From assembly GCF_000380985.1 (NCBI RefSeq), contig NZ_KB905712.1:1-51311 (forward strand): 51,311 nucleotides of DNA, read 5' to 3'. The notes under the pieces are model-generated. The model was given only the letters and a program-made list of their open reading frames with translations. It was not told the origin of the DNA and ran no database searches. This stretch comes from Proteiniphilum acetatigenes DSM 18083 (GTDB lineage: Bacteria > Bacteroidota > Bacteroidia > Bacteroidales > Dysgonomonadaceae). Positions 26,280 through 35,756 of this stretch are shown piece by piece (the stretch's first letter is position 1; every line of letters begins with the position of its first letter). The position numbers and the translations under genes are program-made.

Positions 26280-27770
26280 ATGACAGAAAAGAAAGATTCA
26301 TACCGACAGATCATGAAGGCTACTTCAGTTTTTGGTGGGGTACAGGTCTTCCAGATATTGATCTCGATAATACGTTCCAAGTTTGTAGCAGTATTATTGG
26401 GGCCGGCCGGTATGGGGGTTGTGGGACTGCTTACCGCTACAACGGGTTTGGTGAACGGACTGACCAATTTTGGCCTTGGCACGATCGCCGTCAAAAATAT
26501 TTCCGAAGCTACTACCACCGGTGATGAAAAACGTATTTCTACGGTTGTTACTGTTTTACGGCGTATGGTATGGATATCCGGACTGCTCGGTGCATTGGTT
26601 ACATTGGTCTTTTCACCCTGGTTGAGCGAGTTCACCTTCGGAAATAGGGAATACACGCTGCCTTTTATCTGGATCTCCGTTACATTGCTCCTGAATCAAT
26701 TGACTACGGGGGAATTGGTAACGCTGCAAGCATTGCGTCGAATACAGTATCTGGCAAAGGCCAATCTGTACGGAAGTCTGGTGGGATTGTTTGTTACGGT
26801 TCCATTGTACTATCTGTTTGGAATGGACGGGATTGTACCGGTAATTATTATCACAGCGTTTGTTACATTCTTTTTCGCATGGTATTTCGCCCGGAAGATC
26901 AAGCTGGAGAAAGTAACGGTCTCCGGAGAGATAACCATTGCTGAAGGGAAAAGTATGATGGGAACCGGTTTTATAATCAGTCTGAGCGGATTGGTTGCCT
27001 TGATTACGGGCTATTTGGTCAGGATCTATATCAATCATACCGGTAGTGTGGATGATGTCGGTTTTTATACTGCCGGTTTTACCTTGATTAACACCTATGT
27101 GGGAATGATCTTCACGGCGATGGGAACTGATTACTTTCCCGGTTTATCACGAGTAGCTTCGGATAACGGTTTATGCAAGGAGAATATCAACCAGCAATCC
27201 GAAGTAGCGCTACTTCTTTTGGCGCCTATTCTCATTGTTTTTCTGGTATTTGTGAATTTAGCCGTTTTGATCTTATATTCTTCGGAGTTTTTGGTCATCT
27301 CCGGTATGATTTACTGGGCGGCACTGGGCATTTTTTTCAAAGCTGTTAGCTGGGCTATCGCCTTTGTGTTTCTTGCGAAAGGTGAAGGAAAACTGTACTT
27401 CTGGAATGAATTGGGTGGAAGTTTGTATATGCTGATTTTTGGTATTCTTGGTTTTCGCTGGGGAGGATTAGATGGGTTGGGATTTGCATTTATGATCTCC
27501 TATCTTGTTTATCTTATCCAGGTATTTATCATTGTGAAAATGAGATATAATTTCTCATTTCATTCTACTTTTAAAAAGATTTTTACAATACAATTCCTTT
27601 TGGCTTTAATCACTTTTGTAATGGTAAACTTTATCGAAGAACCTTATAATTATTTAATTGGTATATTGCTAATTGCCGTTTCCTCGTGGTATTCATTCAG
27701 GGAACTGGAAAAAAGGATAGGGATAAAAGAACTCGCTCAAAATTTTATACGAAAAATTAAAAGAAAATAA
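26280..27770 (+). CDS. wzx: O-antigen/EPS repeat-unit flippase (Wzx)
   Basis: The 496-residue membrane protein has about 12-14 hydrophobic helices and begins MKATSVFGGVQVFQILISIIRSKFVAVLLGPAGMGVVGL, the typical start of Wzx/RfbX polysaccharide translocases. It would flip undecaprenyl-diphosphate repeat units to the periplasm. It lies 19 bases after fdtB and its stop directly abuts the next ATG. It is distinct from the flippase at 741-2270. Confidence 0.9.
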   Translation: MTEKKDSYRQIMKATSVFGGVQVFQILISIIRSKFVAVLLGPAGMGVVGLLTATTGLVNGLTNFGLGTIAVKNISEATTTGDEKRISTVVTVLRRMVWISGLLGALVTLVFSPWLSEFTFGNREYTLPFIWISVTLLLNQLTTGELVTLQALRRIQYLAKANLYGSLVGLFVTVPLYYLFGMDGIVPVIIITAFVTFFFAWYFARKIKLEKVTVSGEITIAEGKSMMGTGFIISLSGLVALITGYLVRIYINHTGSVDDVGFYTAGFTLINTYVGMIFTAMGTDYFPGLSRVASDNGLCKENINQQSEVALLLLAPILIVFLVFVNLAVLILYSSEFLVISGMIYWAALGIFFKAVSWAIAFVFLAKGEGKLYFWNELGGSLYMLIFGILGFRWGGLDGLGFAFMISYLVYLIQVFIIVKMRYNFSFHSTFKKIFTIQFLLALITFVMVNFIEEPYNYLIGILLIAVSSWYSFRELEKRIGIKELAQNFIRKIKRK

Positions 27771-28694
27771 ATGCTTATGAAAGTAATGGACAATCCATTG
27801 GTATCGGTGATCGTTATCACATACAACAGCTCAAGATATATAATCGAAGCTCTCGAAAGCGTAAAGGCACAGACCTGGGGAAATCTTGAGTTGATAGTGA
27901 GTGATGACGGATCCCATGATCAAACTGTTCAGCTTTGTGCGGATTGGATAGTGGAAAATAAGGATCGCTTTTCGACGACAAAATTAATTACCGTACCCCA
28001 TAATACCGGTATTTCGGCTAACTGTAACAGAGGAGTGCGTGCATCGGTTGGTGACTGGATCAAAGTAATCTCCGGAGACGATATCCTCATTGATAGCGCT
28101 ATTGACGATAATCTTGCCTATACACGGCAATTTCCCGAAGCTTCCTTTATAGCCTCGGATGTCAGAGAAATTGATGAAAGCGGTGTATTGATAAGGGACA
28201 AAGTACTTAACGAAGGACTGATTCACTTTTCAGGTTTGCCCACTGCCGAAAGACAGATGAAAACCTACTCGCGATGGCCGGTCTTTTTGAATACTCCCAC
28301 TTTCTTTTGTAAGAGAGAAATGGTTGGGAAAGGGATGTTCTTGGATGAGGAAGTCAGGATATATGAGGATATGGTTATGGTGATAAGAGCATTGGAAGAG
28401 GGGTACAGATTGCATTATATGAGGAAACCTACAGTTGCCTATAGGGTTCACAGTAATGCAACCTCCAGAAGCCCGAAGTTGGATGAATACAGAAAAAAGG
28501 AGGGTTTTAAGATTTTTAAAAAATACCTGAGCCGTCACTTAAGTGTTTTCAATCCATTAGACTTGTCGGGCTATTATGAGAATTGGCTAAGGTTCCGGTA
28601 TAAAGGGATAAATGGCTATAACGGCAGACGATTTTTGAAAAAGTTGAGCCTTAATTACTGGTATATGAAAGCTAACGGAATAAAGCGCTATTGA
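27771..28694 (+). CDS. Family 2 glycosyltransferase
   Basis: The 307-residue enzyme has a GT-A fold: PLVSVIVITYNSSRYIIEALESVKAQTW, VSDDGSHDQT (about 45) and the acceptor-side region ISGDDILID (about 98), then IYEDMVMVIRALEEGY (about 200), whose ED pair is the usual catalytic base site. It likely adds a sugar to the repeat unit on the cytosolic face. It begins at the base after the wzx stop. Confidence 0.9.
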   Translation: MLMKVMDNPLVSVIVITYNSSRYIIEALESVKAQTWGNLELIVSDDGSHDQTVQLCADWIVENKDRFSTTKLITVPHNTGISANCNRGVRASVGDWIKVISGDDILIDSAIDDNLAYTRQFPEASFIASDVREIDESGVLIRDKVLNEGLIHFSGLPTAERQMKTYSRWPVFLNTPTFFCKREMVGKGMFLDEEVRIYEDMVMVIRALEEGYRLHYMRKPTVAYRVHSNATSRSPKLDEYRKKEGFKIFKKYLSRHLSVFNPLDLSGYYENWLRFRYKGINGYNGRRFLKKLSLNYWYMKANGIKRY

Positions 28695-28820
28695 CGCTGT
28701 AAAATGGCTGATATTATCGTAAAATGATGATCGGCCTAAAACAACGACACTGATAGAAGTAGATGTAGTTGCATCGAATAAGCTGTATAAGTTTAGATAA
28801 TTTTTATAAAAATAAGATCA

Positions 28821-30179
28821 ATGAGTAGGGTAAATAAACAAATTCTCAGCCATTTCCTTCCCGTTACAATTGTATTGTTAGCGGTCTATTCGGTAGTGCC
28901 TTATATCAAACCGGGGATGCCTGTGGCTCAGATTCTGGATAATACAACGGTTTGGTGGGGGATCTCCTTCTTGATCCTGTTTGCCTTTTTTCTTTCACGT
29001 CGCTATTTCTTTGATAAAAGAAACCAGGACAATATGCTTATTGTCTGGGTCTATCTGGCATGGAATATCGTTTGTATCATAAGGGGAATGTTTGTCGCTG
29101 AAATTTATTGGGACTGGAAGGGTTTAACTGAGAATGCTATGGCATTACTATTACCGATTATAATATTTTCGTCGACTAATAAAATGGTTGTACAGTCTCT
29201 ACTTTCTTTTTTTGTAAAATATGCCTTGCCTTTATTTGTTGTGATAGCAGTGATCATCAACACAGATGCCTATGGCTTTTACCTGATCCCGATCAGTTTC
29301 ATGCTCTTGTTTCTTCCGGTGTTTACCAAACGACAAAAAATAATTTTGTTGATATTTGCATTGATAGTCCTCATCTCAGATTTTGGTGCCCGAAGCAATG
29401 TCATAAAATTTGGAGTACCGCTCTTCCTTTTGGTACTCTACTATTTCAGGAATATTATTTCAGTGAAAATAATGGAGTGGGCCCGTATTGTTCTTTTTGT
29501 ATTTCCACTGGTGTTCTTCACCTTGGGTGTAACCGGTGTTTTCAATATCCTCAATATCCAGGAGTATATGAAAAATGAAATTACAGTCTCCGGTACGGAT
29601 TATACAGGTGAACGAGGAGAACAAAACCTCATGGAGGATACAAGAACTTTCCTATATGAGGAAGTACTGGAGTCTGCGATCAATAATAACTATTGGCTGT
29701 TGGGCCGTACTCCGGCACGTGGTAACGATTCTTATACTTTTGGACTACTATTAGTAGAATTGACAGGGAGATACGAACGTTTAAGCAATGAAATCGGACT
29801 GGCCAATGTGTTTACCTGGACAGGTATAATAGGCGTAATTCTATACTCGATGATTTTTTTCAGGGCATCGTATCTGGCTGTCAACCGATCCCGGAATATT
29901 TATGCAAAGATGTTGGGAATCTTTGTGGCATTCCGCTGGCTCTATTCGTGGGTAGAGGATATGAATAACTTCACACTGAATTATTTTATGCTGATGGTAG
30001 TGATAGGGCTCTGTTTTTCAGAATCATTCAGAAGCATGTCTGTGAAGGATGTGACGGTTTGGGCGCGCGGCGTTTTTGATGTTCGCTACGTACGTCTTCA
30101 ACAATATCTATTTAAAAAGAACAAATATGCAAAAACAGAATATAGCAGTCTTGCTAACGTGCCACAACCGGAAAACTAA
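28821..30179 (+). CDS. wzy: Polysaccharide polymerase (Wzy-like)
   Basis: The 452-residue protein has about 10-12 hydrophobic helices with one larger loop (about 255-335) containing acidic and Arg-rich stretches (GTDYTGERGEQN, LLGRTPARGND), as in O-antigen ligase/polymerase-like Wzy proteins. Sequence conservation in this class is low, so the call rests on topology, length and position between glycosyltransferases and after wzx. Its 3' end overlaps the next gene's start by 53 bases in another frame. Confidence 0.82.
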   Translation: MSRVNKQILSHFLPVTIVLLAVYSVVPYIKPGMPVAQILDNTTVWWGISFLILFAFFLSRRYFFDKRNQDNMLIVWVYLAWNIVCIIRGMFVAEIYWDWKGLTENAMALLLPIIIFSSTNKMVVQSLLSFFVKYALPLFVVIAVIINTDAYGFYLIPISFMLLFLPVFTKRQKIILLIFALIVLISDFGARSNVIKFGVPLFLLVLYYFRNIISVKIMEWARIVLFVFPLVFFTLGVTGVFNILNIQEYMKNEITVSGTDYTGERGEQNLMEDTRTFLYEEVLESAINNNYWLLGRTPARGNDSYTFGLLLVELTGRYERLSNEIGLANVFTWTGIIGVILYSMIFFRASYLAVNRSRNIYAKMLGIFVAFRWLYSWVEDMNNFTLNYFMLMVVIGLCFSESFRSMSVKDVTVWARGVFDVRYVRLQQYLFKKNKYAKTEYSSLANVPQPEN

Positions 30180-30990
30180 GACGATCGCTTGTCTTTCCTC
30201 TTTCTTTAAGGCAACGATCCCAACGGAATATGAACTCGACATATTTTTGATGGACGACGGCTCTGCCGACGGAACAGGAGAGGCTGTAATTGAACTTTTT
30301 CCACAGGTGAAAGTCTTGAAAGGAGATGGAAACCTCTTCTGGGCAGGTGGAATGCGCCTGGCGTGGAAGACAGCCATGAGCGAAAAGTCATACGATGCTT
30401 ATTTACTTATCAATGACGACGTAGTATTAGATCCCGATTTTTTTATGTACTTGCTGGAAACCGAAGCCTATTCGCTTGCACAGACTGGAAAGAAGGGAAT
30501 CTATTCCGGCGCTACCGTGGATGATACAGGCAAGGTAAGTTACGGAGCATCGATTATTAAAAAAAACCATTTTATAATGACTTGGCAAAGACTGGAGCCG
30601 ATAAGTCAGCCTCAAAGATGTGATCTCACCAACGCGAACGTGCTATGGATCAGTGGAGATGTAGTGGATAAAATCGGTATATTCTCAGAAAAGTATACCC
30701 ATGGGATTGCTGACTATGACTATTCCCTGCAAGCGGTTAAAAAGCAAATACCGGTATGGCTTGCTCCCAATGTTTGTGGTGTTTGTAATTATGATCATGG
30801 AAAAAAATGGAAAAGTAACGACATTCCCTTGAAACAAAGGATTGCCTGGACAAAAAGCCCCAAAGGACTGGCTTATAATGAGTATATGTATTATATCAGA
30901 AAGCATTTTCCAATGTATCTCCCTTACTCATTCTTCCTGATGTGGATGAAAGTGTTTTTTCCTTTTATCTGGGATCGTTACAAGAAATAG
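30127..30990 (+). CDS. Family 2 glycosyltransferase (rhamnosyl/galactofuranosyl-type)
   Basis: From the ATG at 30127 (MQKQNIAVLLTCHNRK) the protein is 287 residues; a start at 30076 would read through 17 non-family residues inside wzy. It has LMDDGSADGTGEAV (about 47), then FPQVKVLKGDGNLFWAGGMRLAW and LLINDDV (about 96), the combination typical of WcaA/RfbF-like GT2 enzymes, and AAxISGDVVDKIG-like acceptor features (WISGDVVDKIG). It acts on the lipid-linked repeat unit in the cytosol. Confidence 0.88.
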   Translation: MQKQNIAVLLTCHNRKTKTIACLSSFFKATIPTEYELDIFLMDDGSADGTGEAVIELFPQVKVLKGDGNLFWAGGMRLAWKTAMSEKSYDAYLLINDDVVLDPDFFMYLLETEAYSLAQTGKKGIYSGATVDDTGKVSYGASIIKKNHFIMTWQRLEPISQPQRCDLTNANVLWISGDVVDKIGIFSEKYTHGIADYDYSLQAVKKQIPVWLAPNVCGVCNYDHGKKWKSNDIPLKQRIAWTKSPKGLAYNEYMYYIRKHFPMYLPYSFFLMWMKVFFPFIWDRYKK

Positions 30991-31117
30991 TACGCAAGAA
31001 TGTTTGATTCGGATTTGCGTAAACGGATGGGAGAAAATATGAGAATGAGTTTACATTTCCAATTTTCGAACGAAAAGTACGAAATATATTACATGAAGTT
31101 ATTAATAAATAGAAAAA

Positions 31118-32041
31118 ATGCTTGTAGAAGTATCAAAAGAAGAATACAGAAGACGTTTCAGTAGCGATCCGCATATGTTTATTTCAGAAGCGTTTATCGG
31201 TATGGTAGAGAACAAATGCGACAGAGTGGTTAGGTTGATGAAAGATGACGATTCTTCCATGGGATTGATCGCGGGTATAAAGGATGGTGTCCTTAAATCT
31301 CCTTTTTCAGCCCCTTGTGGTGGATTTCATTATTCACATGAACATCAATTCTATTATACCATATCCAATTTTCTTACAGATCTGAAAGAGTATGTCAGGA
31401 AGGAAGGATTGAAAAAGGTATCTGTTACATTACCCCCAGACCTGTATCAAGCCAATATGAATGCGAAACTGGTTAATGCATTTATCAGGGTTGGATTTAC
31501 CATGGCTACACCGGATATTTGTAATTGGGTAGATCTGAAAAATTTTGATGGCAAATGGGCCAAGTATGTGGTGGAACAGAATTGTCGCAAGGCAGTGAAA
31601 CATGGCCTCTCCTGGTCGATGGTAACTGACAGGGAGTCGATAGAAGAAGGTTACAAAGTGATTCTCCAAAACCGTGAGGAACAGGGTCGTAAAATACATA
31701 TGGCTTTGGATGACTTGCTTGATATGAATCGTATTGTACCTGTTGACTTTTTCTGTGTGAAGGATAGTGAAACCAATACGCTGGGAGCCGGAGTTTTTTA
31801 TCGTGGACATGAAAAGATAGTACAGGGAATTTTTATGGGAGATGATATGGAGAAAAGAAATCTAGGCATTATGAATCTTATGTACAAACATTGTTTCTAT
31901 CATTACAAAGATATGGGATTTGATTATATAGATCTGGGAACTTCCAGTTTTGAAGGGGAGCCGAATATAGGTTTAATTCGCTTTAAAGAGCTTCATAATT
32001 GTCTCACATCATTGCGGTACACTTTTTCCTGGTCTCTTTGA
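31118..32041 (+). CDS. FemAB/GNAT-fold acyltransferase
   Basis: The 307-residue protein resembles FemAB-like GNAT-fold enzymes: two related halves, with NCRKAVKHGLSW in the middle (about 166-177) and GAGVFYRGHEKIVQGIFMGDD plus GFDYIDLGTSS in the second half. Such proteins in polysaccharide loci usually acylate amino sugars or add an amino acid. A 127-base gap precedes it. The exact substrate is unknown; the fdtAB-derived 3-amino sugar is a possible one. Confidence 0.75.
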   Translation: MLVEVSKEEYRRRFSSDPHMFISEAFIGMVENKCDRVVRLMKDDDSSMGLIAGIKDGVLKSPFSAPCGGFHYSHEHQFYYTISNFLTDLKEYVRKEGLKKVSVTLPPDLYQANMNAKLVNAFIRVGFTMATPDICNWVDLKNFDGKWAKYVVEQNCRKAVKHGLSWSMVTDRESIEEGYKVILQNREEQGRKIHMALDDLLDMNRIVPVDFFCVKDSETNTLGAGVFYRGHEKIVQGIFMGDDMEKRNLGIMNLMYKHCFYHYKDMGFDYIDLGTSSFEGEPNIGLIRFKELHNCLTSLRYTFSWSL

Positions 32042-32094
32042 CAGGAAGATACTTGTCTAATTTACAGTATGTTTAATATTTTTAATCACAGCTT

Positions 32095-33483
32095 ATGAAG
32101 ACAGATCATTCTGGAGTAAGATTCCTCCATCTTCTCTTCGATTTATTACTTTTAAATATATCGGTTTATATGGTATTCTACAATAGTCCGATGTATAATT
32201 ATATTGATCTTCCGGGAAGAAACCTTTATATCCTGCATGCCAATATTTCCGAATTGTTGGCCTACATTATCTATTCGAATAGAAATTACTTTTTTACGGA
32301 TAGTTATACTGAAAGGGTGAAATCCTTTAGTATACGGTTCATCATCCTTCTTGCCTGCCTCTTCCTGCTGGCGGAATTATTTCTCCCTAAGGGATACCAA
32401 AAGGGATTTCTGGTGGAATATACAGGATTTTTCTTTGTGTTCAAGGTAGTTGTTTTTTATCTTATCTACAAAGTGCAGCAGTACAGATATAAAAACGGAT
32501 ATGCACATCATAGGGTAGCTATTCTGGGGTTAGGAAACTCGGACCTGGTATTGGGTAAGTTACTCAACGACAATCCCTCTTTGGGGTTTAAACTGGCAGG
32601 ATATCTTTCAAGTAAAGGACTACAATCCGATTTTGCTACATTGGGTAATTTGGACGATCTACCCTCTCTGTCCGAAAAATACAAATTGAATATGCTTTTT
32701 GTAACTGATCCATCCTATTTTACAAAAGAAAACACCAGAGTGTTACTCTCCAAATGTAATGAAACGGGGATGCGGGTAAGGTATGTACTTACAAAAGGAT
32801 ATTGGAATAACAATAATCGCATGGGCAAAACAAAGGAATCGGCTCGTTATTTCGAAATGTTCAATCCACAGGAAATTCCATTAGACAGTCTTACATTACG
32901 TATTGAAAAGCGGATCTTTGACATTCTCTTCTCCGGCGCCATTATCTTACTTATAATCAGCTGGTTGTTTCCTGTTATGGCTCTGTTGATAAAATTAAAT
33001 TCAAAAGGCCCGGTGTTTTTCAAACAACAAAGAACTGGGATCAATAATAAAACTTTTTGGTGTTATAAATTCAGGACGATGACCGTGAATAATGAATCTG
33101 ATAGCAAACAGGCACAAGTGAATGATTCCCGCATCACGTCAATAGGTCACTTTATGAGAAAAACCAATATCGACGAATTACCGCAATTCATTAACGTATT
33201 TCTCGGTAATATGTCGGTAGTAGGGCCCCGTCCACATATGTTGAAACATACCCAACAATATTCCGAACTGATCCGGCATTATAAAGTCCGGCATTTTGTC
33301 AAGCCAGGTATTACCGGTTGGGCGCAGGTGAACGGATTCAGAGGATTGACGGACGAACTCTGGAAAATGGAGAAAAGGGTGGAATATGATATGGAATATC
33401 TGGAGAAATGGAATTTCTTTTGGGATATCAAGATAATTTTTATGACACTTTTCGGTAATGATGCTTATAAAAATGCCGGATAA
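32095..33483 (+). CDS. Undecaprenyl-phosphate sugar phosphotransferase (WcaJ-like initiating enzyme)
   Basis: The 462-residue protein has four N-terminal membrane helices, a nucleotide-binding-like CoA/SDR segment (about 140-230; VAILGLGNSDLVLG) and a C-terminal bacterial sugar transferase domain (about 262-462). Marks are KRIFDILFSGAIILLI, GPVFFKQQRTGINNKTFWCYKFRTM, DELPQFINVFLGNMSVVGPRPH and KPGITGWAQVNGFRG. It transfers a hexose-1-phosphate, often glucose or galactose, to undecaprenyl phosphate to start each repeat unit. Confidence 0.93.
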   Translation: MKTDHSGVRFLHLLFDLLLLNISVYMVFYNSPMYNYIDLPGRNLYILHANISELLAYIIYSNRNYFFTDSYTERVKSFSIRFIILLACLFLLAELFLPKGYQKGFLVEYTGFFFVFKVVVFYLIYKVQQYRYKNGYAHHRVAILGLGNSDLVLGKLLNDNPSLGFKLAGYLSSKGLQSDFATLGNLDDLPSLSEKYKLNMLFVTDPSYFTKENTRVLLSKCNETGMRVRYVLTKGYWNNNNRMGKTKESARYFEMFNPQEIPLDSLTLRIEKRIFDILFSGAIILLIISWLFPVMALLIKLNSKGPVFFKQQRTGINNKTFWCYKFRTMTVNNESDSKQAQVNDSRITSIGHFMRKTNIDELPQFINVFLGNMSVVGPRPHMLKHTQQYSELIRHYKVRHFVKPGITGWAQVNGFRGLTDELWKMEKRVEYDMEYLEKWNFFWDIKIIFMTLFGNDAYKNAG

Positions 33484-33516
33484 ATACTGCAAACTAATTT
33501 ATAAATTGAAAATAAT

Positions 33517-34602
33517 ATGACAAAAGTAGCGCTGATAACAGGTATTACAGGACAGGACGGATCTTTTCTGGCCGAATTATTAATAGAAAAAGGATATGAA
33601 GTGCACGGGATATTACGCCGTTCTTCATCATTTAATACGGCACGTATTGAGCATCTATATTTCGACGAATGGGTAAGAGATATGCATCGGGATAGGCTTG
33701 TCAATCTTCATTATGCAGATATGACTGATTCCAGTTCATTGATCCGTATCATCCAAACGACAAAACCGGATGAAATTTACAATCTGGCAGCACAAAGCCA
33801 CGTAAAAGTAAGTTTCGATGTACCTGAATATACGGCGGAGACAGATGCTGTGGGTACGCTCCGTCTTTTGGAAGCAGTTCGCATTCTTGGTCTGGAACAA
33901 AAAACAAAAATATATCAGGCCTCGACATCGGAACTCTACGGATTGGTACAGGAAATACCTCAGAAAGAGACGACTCCTTTTTATCCCCGTAGCCCGTATG
34001 GTGTGGCAAAGTTGTATGGTTTTTGGATTACGAAAAATTACAGGGAATCTTACAATATGTTTGCTGTGAACGGTATCCTCTTCAACCACGAAAGTGAGCG
34101 GCGGGGGGAAACGTTTGTAACCAGAAAAATAACGATTGCCGTGGCCCGTATTGCACAGGGAGAACAGGACAAACTCTATCTCGGTAACCTGAATGCATTA
34201 AGAGATTGGGGTTATGCCAAAGACTATGTAGAATGTATGTGGCTGATGCTCCAGCACGACAAACCCGAAGATTTTGTAATTGCTACCGGAGAAATGCACA
34301 CTGTACGTGAATTTTGTACTCACGCCTTTGCTGAAGTCGGCGTCAATCTCCGTTGGGAGGGGGAAGGTATAGATGAAAAAGGAATAGATACAGCTACAGG
34401 TAGGATATTGGTAGAGGTAGATCCCAAATATTTCCGTCCTGCCGAAGTGGAACAACTCTTAGGCGATCCTACGAAAGCGAAAACTTTATTAGGATGGAAT
34501 CCTCGAAAAACATCATTTGAAGAACTTGTCAAATTGATGGTCAGACATGATATGAGATTTGTGAAAAAATTAAAAGCAAAAGATGCGATCGACAATGAAT
34601 GA
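33517..34602 (+). CDS. gmd: GDP-mannose 4,6-dehydratase
   Basis: The 361-residue SDR enzyme turns GDP-mannose into GDP-4-keto-6-deoxymannose. It has [18 protein letters not shown] (NADP site), [24 protein letters not shown], the YxxxK catalytic pair in [10 protein letters not shown] and [15 protein letters not shown]. Length is normal. Its last eight bases overlap the probable fcl start at 34595, so the fucose pathway genes are coupled. Confidence 0.97.
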   Translation: MTKVALITGITGQDGSFLAELLIEKGYEVHGILRRSSSFNTARIEHLYFDEWVRDMHRDRLVNLHYADMTDSSSLIRIIQTTKPDEIYNLAAQSHVKVSFDVPEYTAETDAVGTLRLLEAVRILGLEQKTKIYQASTSELYGLVQEIPQKETTPFYPRSPYGVAKLYGFWITKNYRESYNMFAVNGILFNHESERRGETFVTRKITIAVARIAQGEQDKLYLGNLNALRDWGYAKDYVECMWLMLQHDKPEDFVIATGEMHTVREFCTHAFAEVGVNLRWEGEGIDEKGIDTATGRILVEVDPKYFRPAEVEQLLGDPTKAKTLLGWNPRKTSFEELVKLMVRHDMRFVKKLKAKDAIDNE

Positions 34603-35680
34603 AAATAGCAAAATATACATCGCCGGACACAATGGTTTGGTAGGATCTGCTATCTGGAAGAATCTGCTATCGAAAGGGTACACCAATCTTGTCGGTCGTT
34701 CTCATAGCGAGTTAGACTTAATGGATGGTATTGCTGTCAAAAGATTTTTCGACGAAGAGAAACCGGATTATGTGATTCTGGCAGCAGCTTATGTGGGAGG
34801 GATCATTGCCAACAATACTTACCGCGCTGATTTTATCTATCGCAATCTACAGATACAGAACAATGTGATAGGGGAGAGCTACCGGCACAGGGTGCGGAAA
34901 TTGTTGTTTCTGGGAAGCAGTTGTATCTATCCAAAAGAAGCGCCACAGCCAATAAGTGAGGAGGATCTGCTCACTTCACCGCTTGAATATACCAATGAGC
35001 CTTATGCGATTGCTAAAATTGCCGGTCTTAAAATGTGTGAAAGCTTTAATATCCAGTATGGTACTAATTATATTGCCGTAATGCCCACCAATTTATATGG
35101 TCCTAATGACAATTTTGATCTGGAAAAAAGCCATGTACTACCGGCATTAATACGAAAAATGCATCTGGCCAAATGTATGAAAGAGAATAACTGGAGCGGC
35201 ATACAGAAAGACCTTAGGCGAAGATCCCTCGACGGGATTGACGGACAAAGTACCATGGATGATTTCGTCTTTATGCTCAATAAGATCGGGATATTTTCAA
35301 ACCATCTGGAGCTATGGGGTACGGGTAAACCTATGAGAGAATTTCTCTGGAGTGAAGATCTGGCTGATGCGTGTGTCTTTATCATGGAGAATGTGAACTT
35401 CAGCGACCTGAAAGGAGATAAAGAAGATATCCGTAATTGCCATATCAATATAGGAACCGGTAAAGAGATCAGTATAAAAGAACTGGCTTTCCTGACTGCC
35501 GATATTGTGGGGTATGCCGGAAAAATTAAGTTCAATCCTTTTAAGCCCGACGGAACAATGAGAAAATTGACTGATGTTTCCAAACTGGAATCATTGGGTT
35601 GGAAGTATAAGGTGGAACTGGAAGAGGGAATCCAACAGATGTATCAATGGTATCTTTCAGATCAGGAGGAAAATGCATAG
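34595..35680 (+). CDS. fcl: GDP-L-fucose synthase (epimerase/reductase)
   Basis: The 361-residue SDR enzyme makes GDP-L-fucose from the Gmd product. It has [34 protein letters not shown] and the [13 protein letters not shown] catalytic segment. An insertion around residues 190-230, absent in the E. coli enzyme, is usual in Bacteroides relatives from memory. The ATG at 34595 is preferred to 34583 because the Rossmann strand then starts at the usual distance. Confidence 0.96.
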   Translation: MNENSKIYIAGHNGLVGSAIWKNLLSKGYTNLVGRSHSELDLMDGIAVKRFFDEEKPDYVILAAAYVGGIIANNTYRADFIYRNLQIQNNVIGESYRHRVRKLLFLGSSCIYPKEAPQPISEEDLLTSPLEYTNEPYAIAKIAGLKMCESFNIQYGTNYIAVMPTNLYGPNDNFDLEKSHVLPALIRKMHLAKCMKENNWSGIQKDLRRRSLDGIDGQSTMDDFVFMLNKIGIFSNHLELWGTGKPMREFLWSEDLADACVFIMENVNFSDLKGDKEDIRNCHINIGTGKEISIKELAFLTADIVGYAGKIKFNPFKPDGTMRKLTDVSKLESLGWKYKVELEEGIQQMYQWYLSDQEENA

Positions 35681-35702
35681 AATCACTGTAATCCTATTAA
35701 TA

Positions 35703-35717
35703 GTACGTGAAACGTAC
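35703..35717. repeat. 15-bp perfect dyad before the DUF418 gene
   Basis: GTACGT and ACGTAC flank GAA, 40 bases before the ATG at 35757. It could be an operator or an mRNA stem inside the operon. Confidence 0.4.
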
Positions 35718-35756
35718 AATGGGAAAACAGCCTAAAACAACAATAAATTTATATGT

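Noticed and set aside
30991-31021. Hairpin TACGCAA/TTGCGTA after the second GT2 gene as terminator
   Set aside because: Only 7 bp with a 17-base loop and no T run; the operon seems to continue with the FemAB-type gene.
35068-35583. 171-residue minus-strand ORF opposite fcl
   Set aside because: Antisense shadow of a conserved gene; Ser/Leu-rich with no motif.
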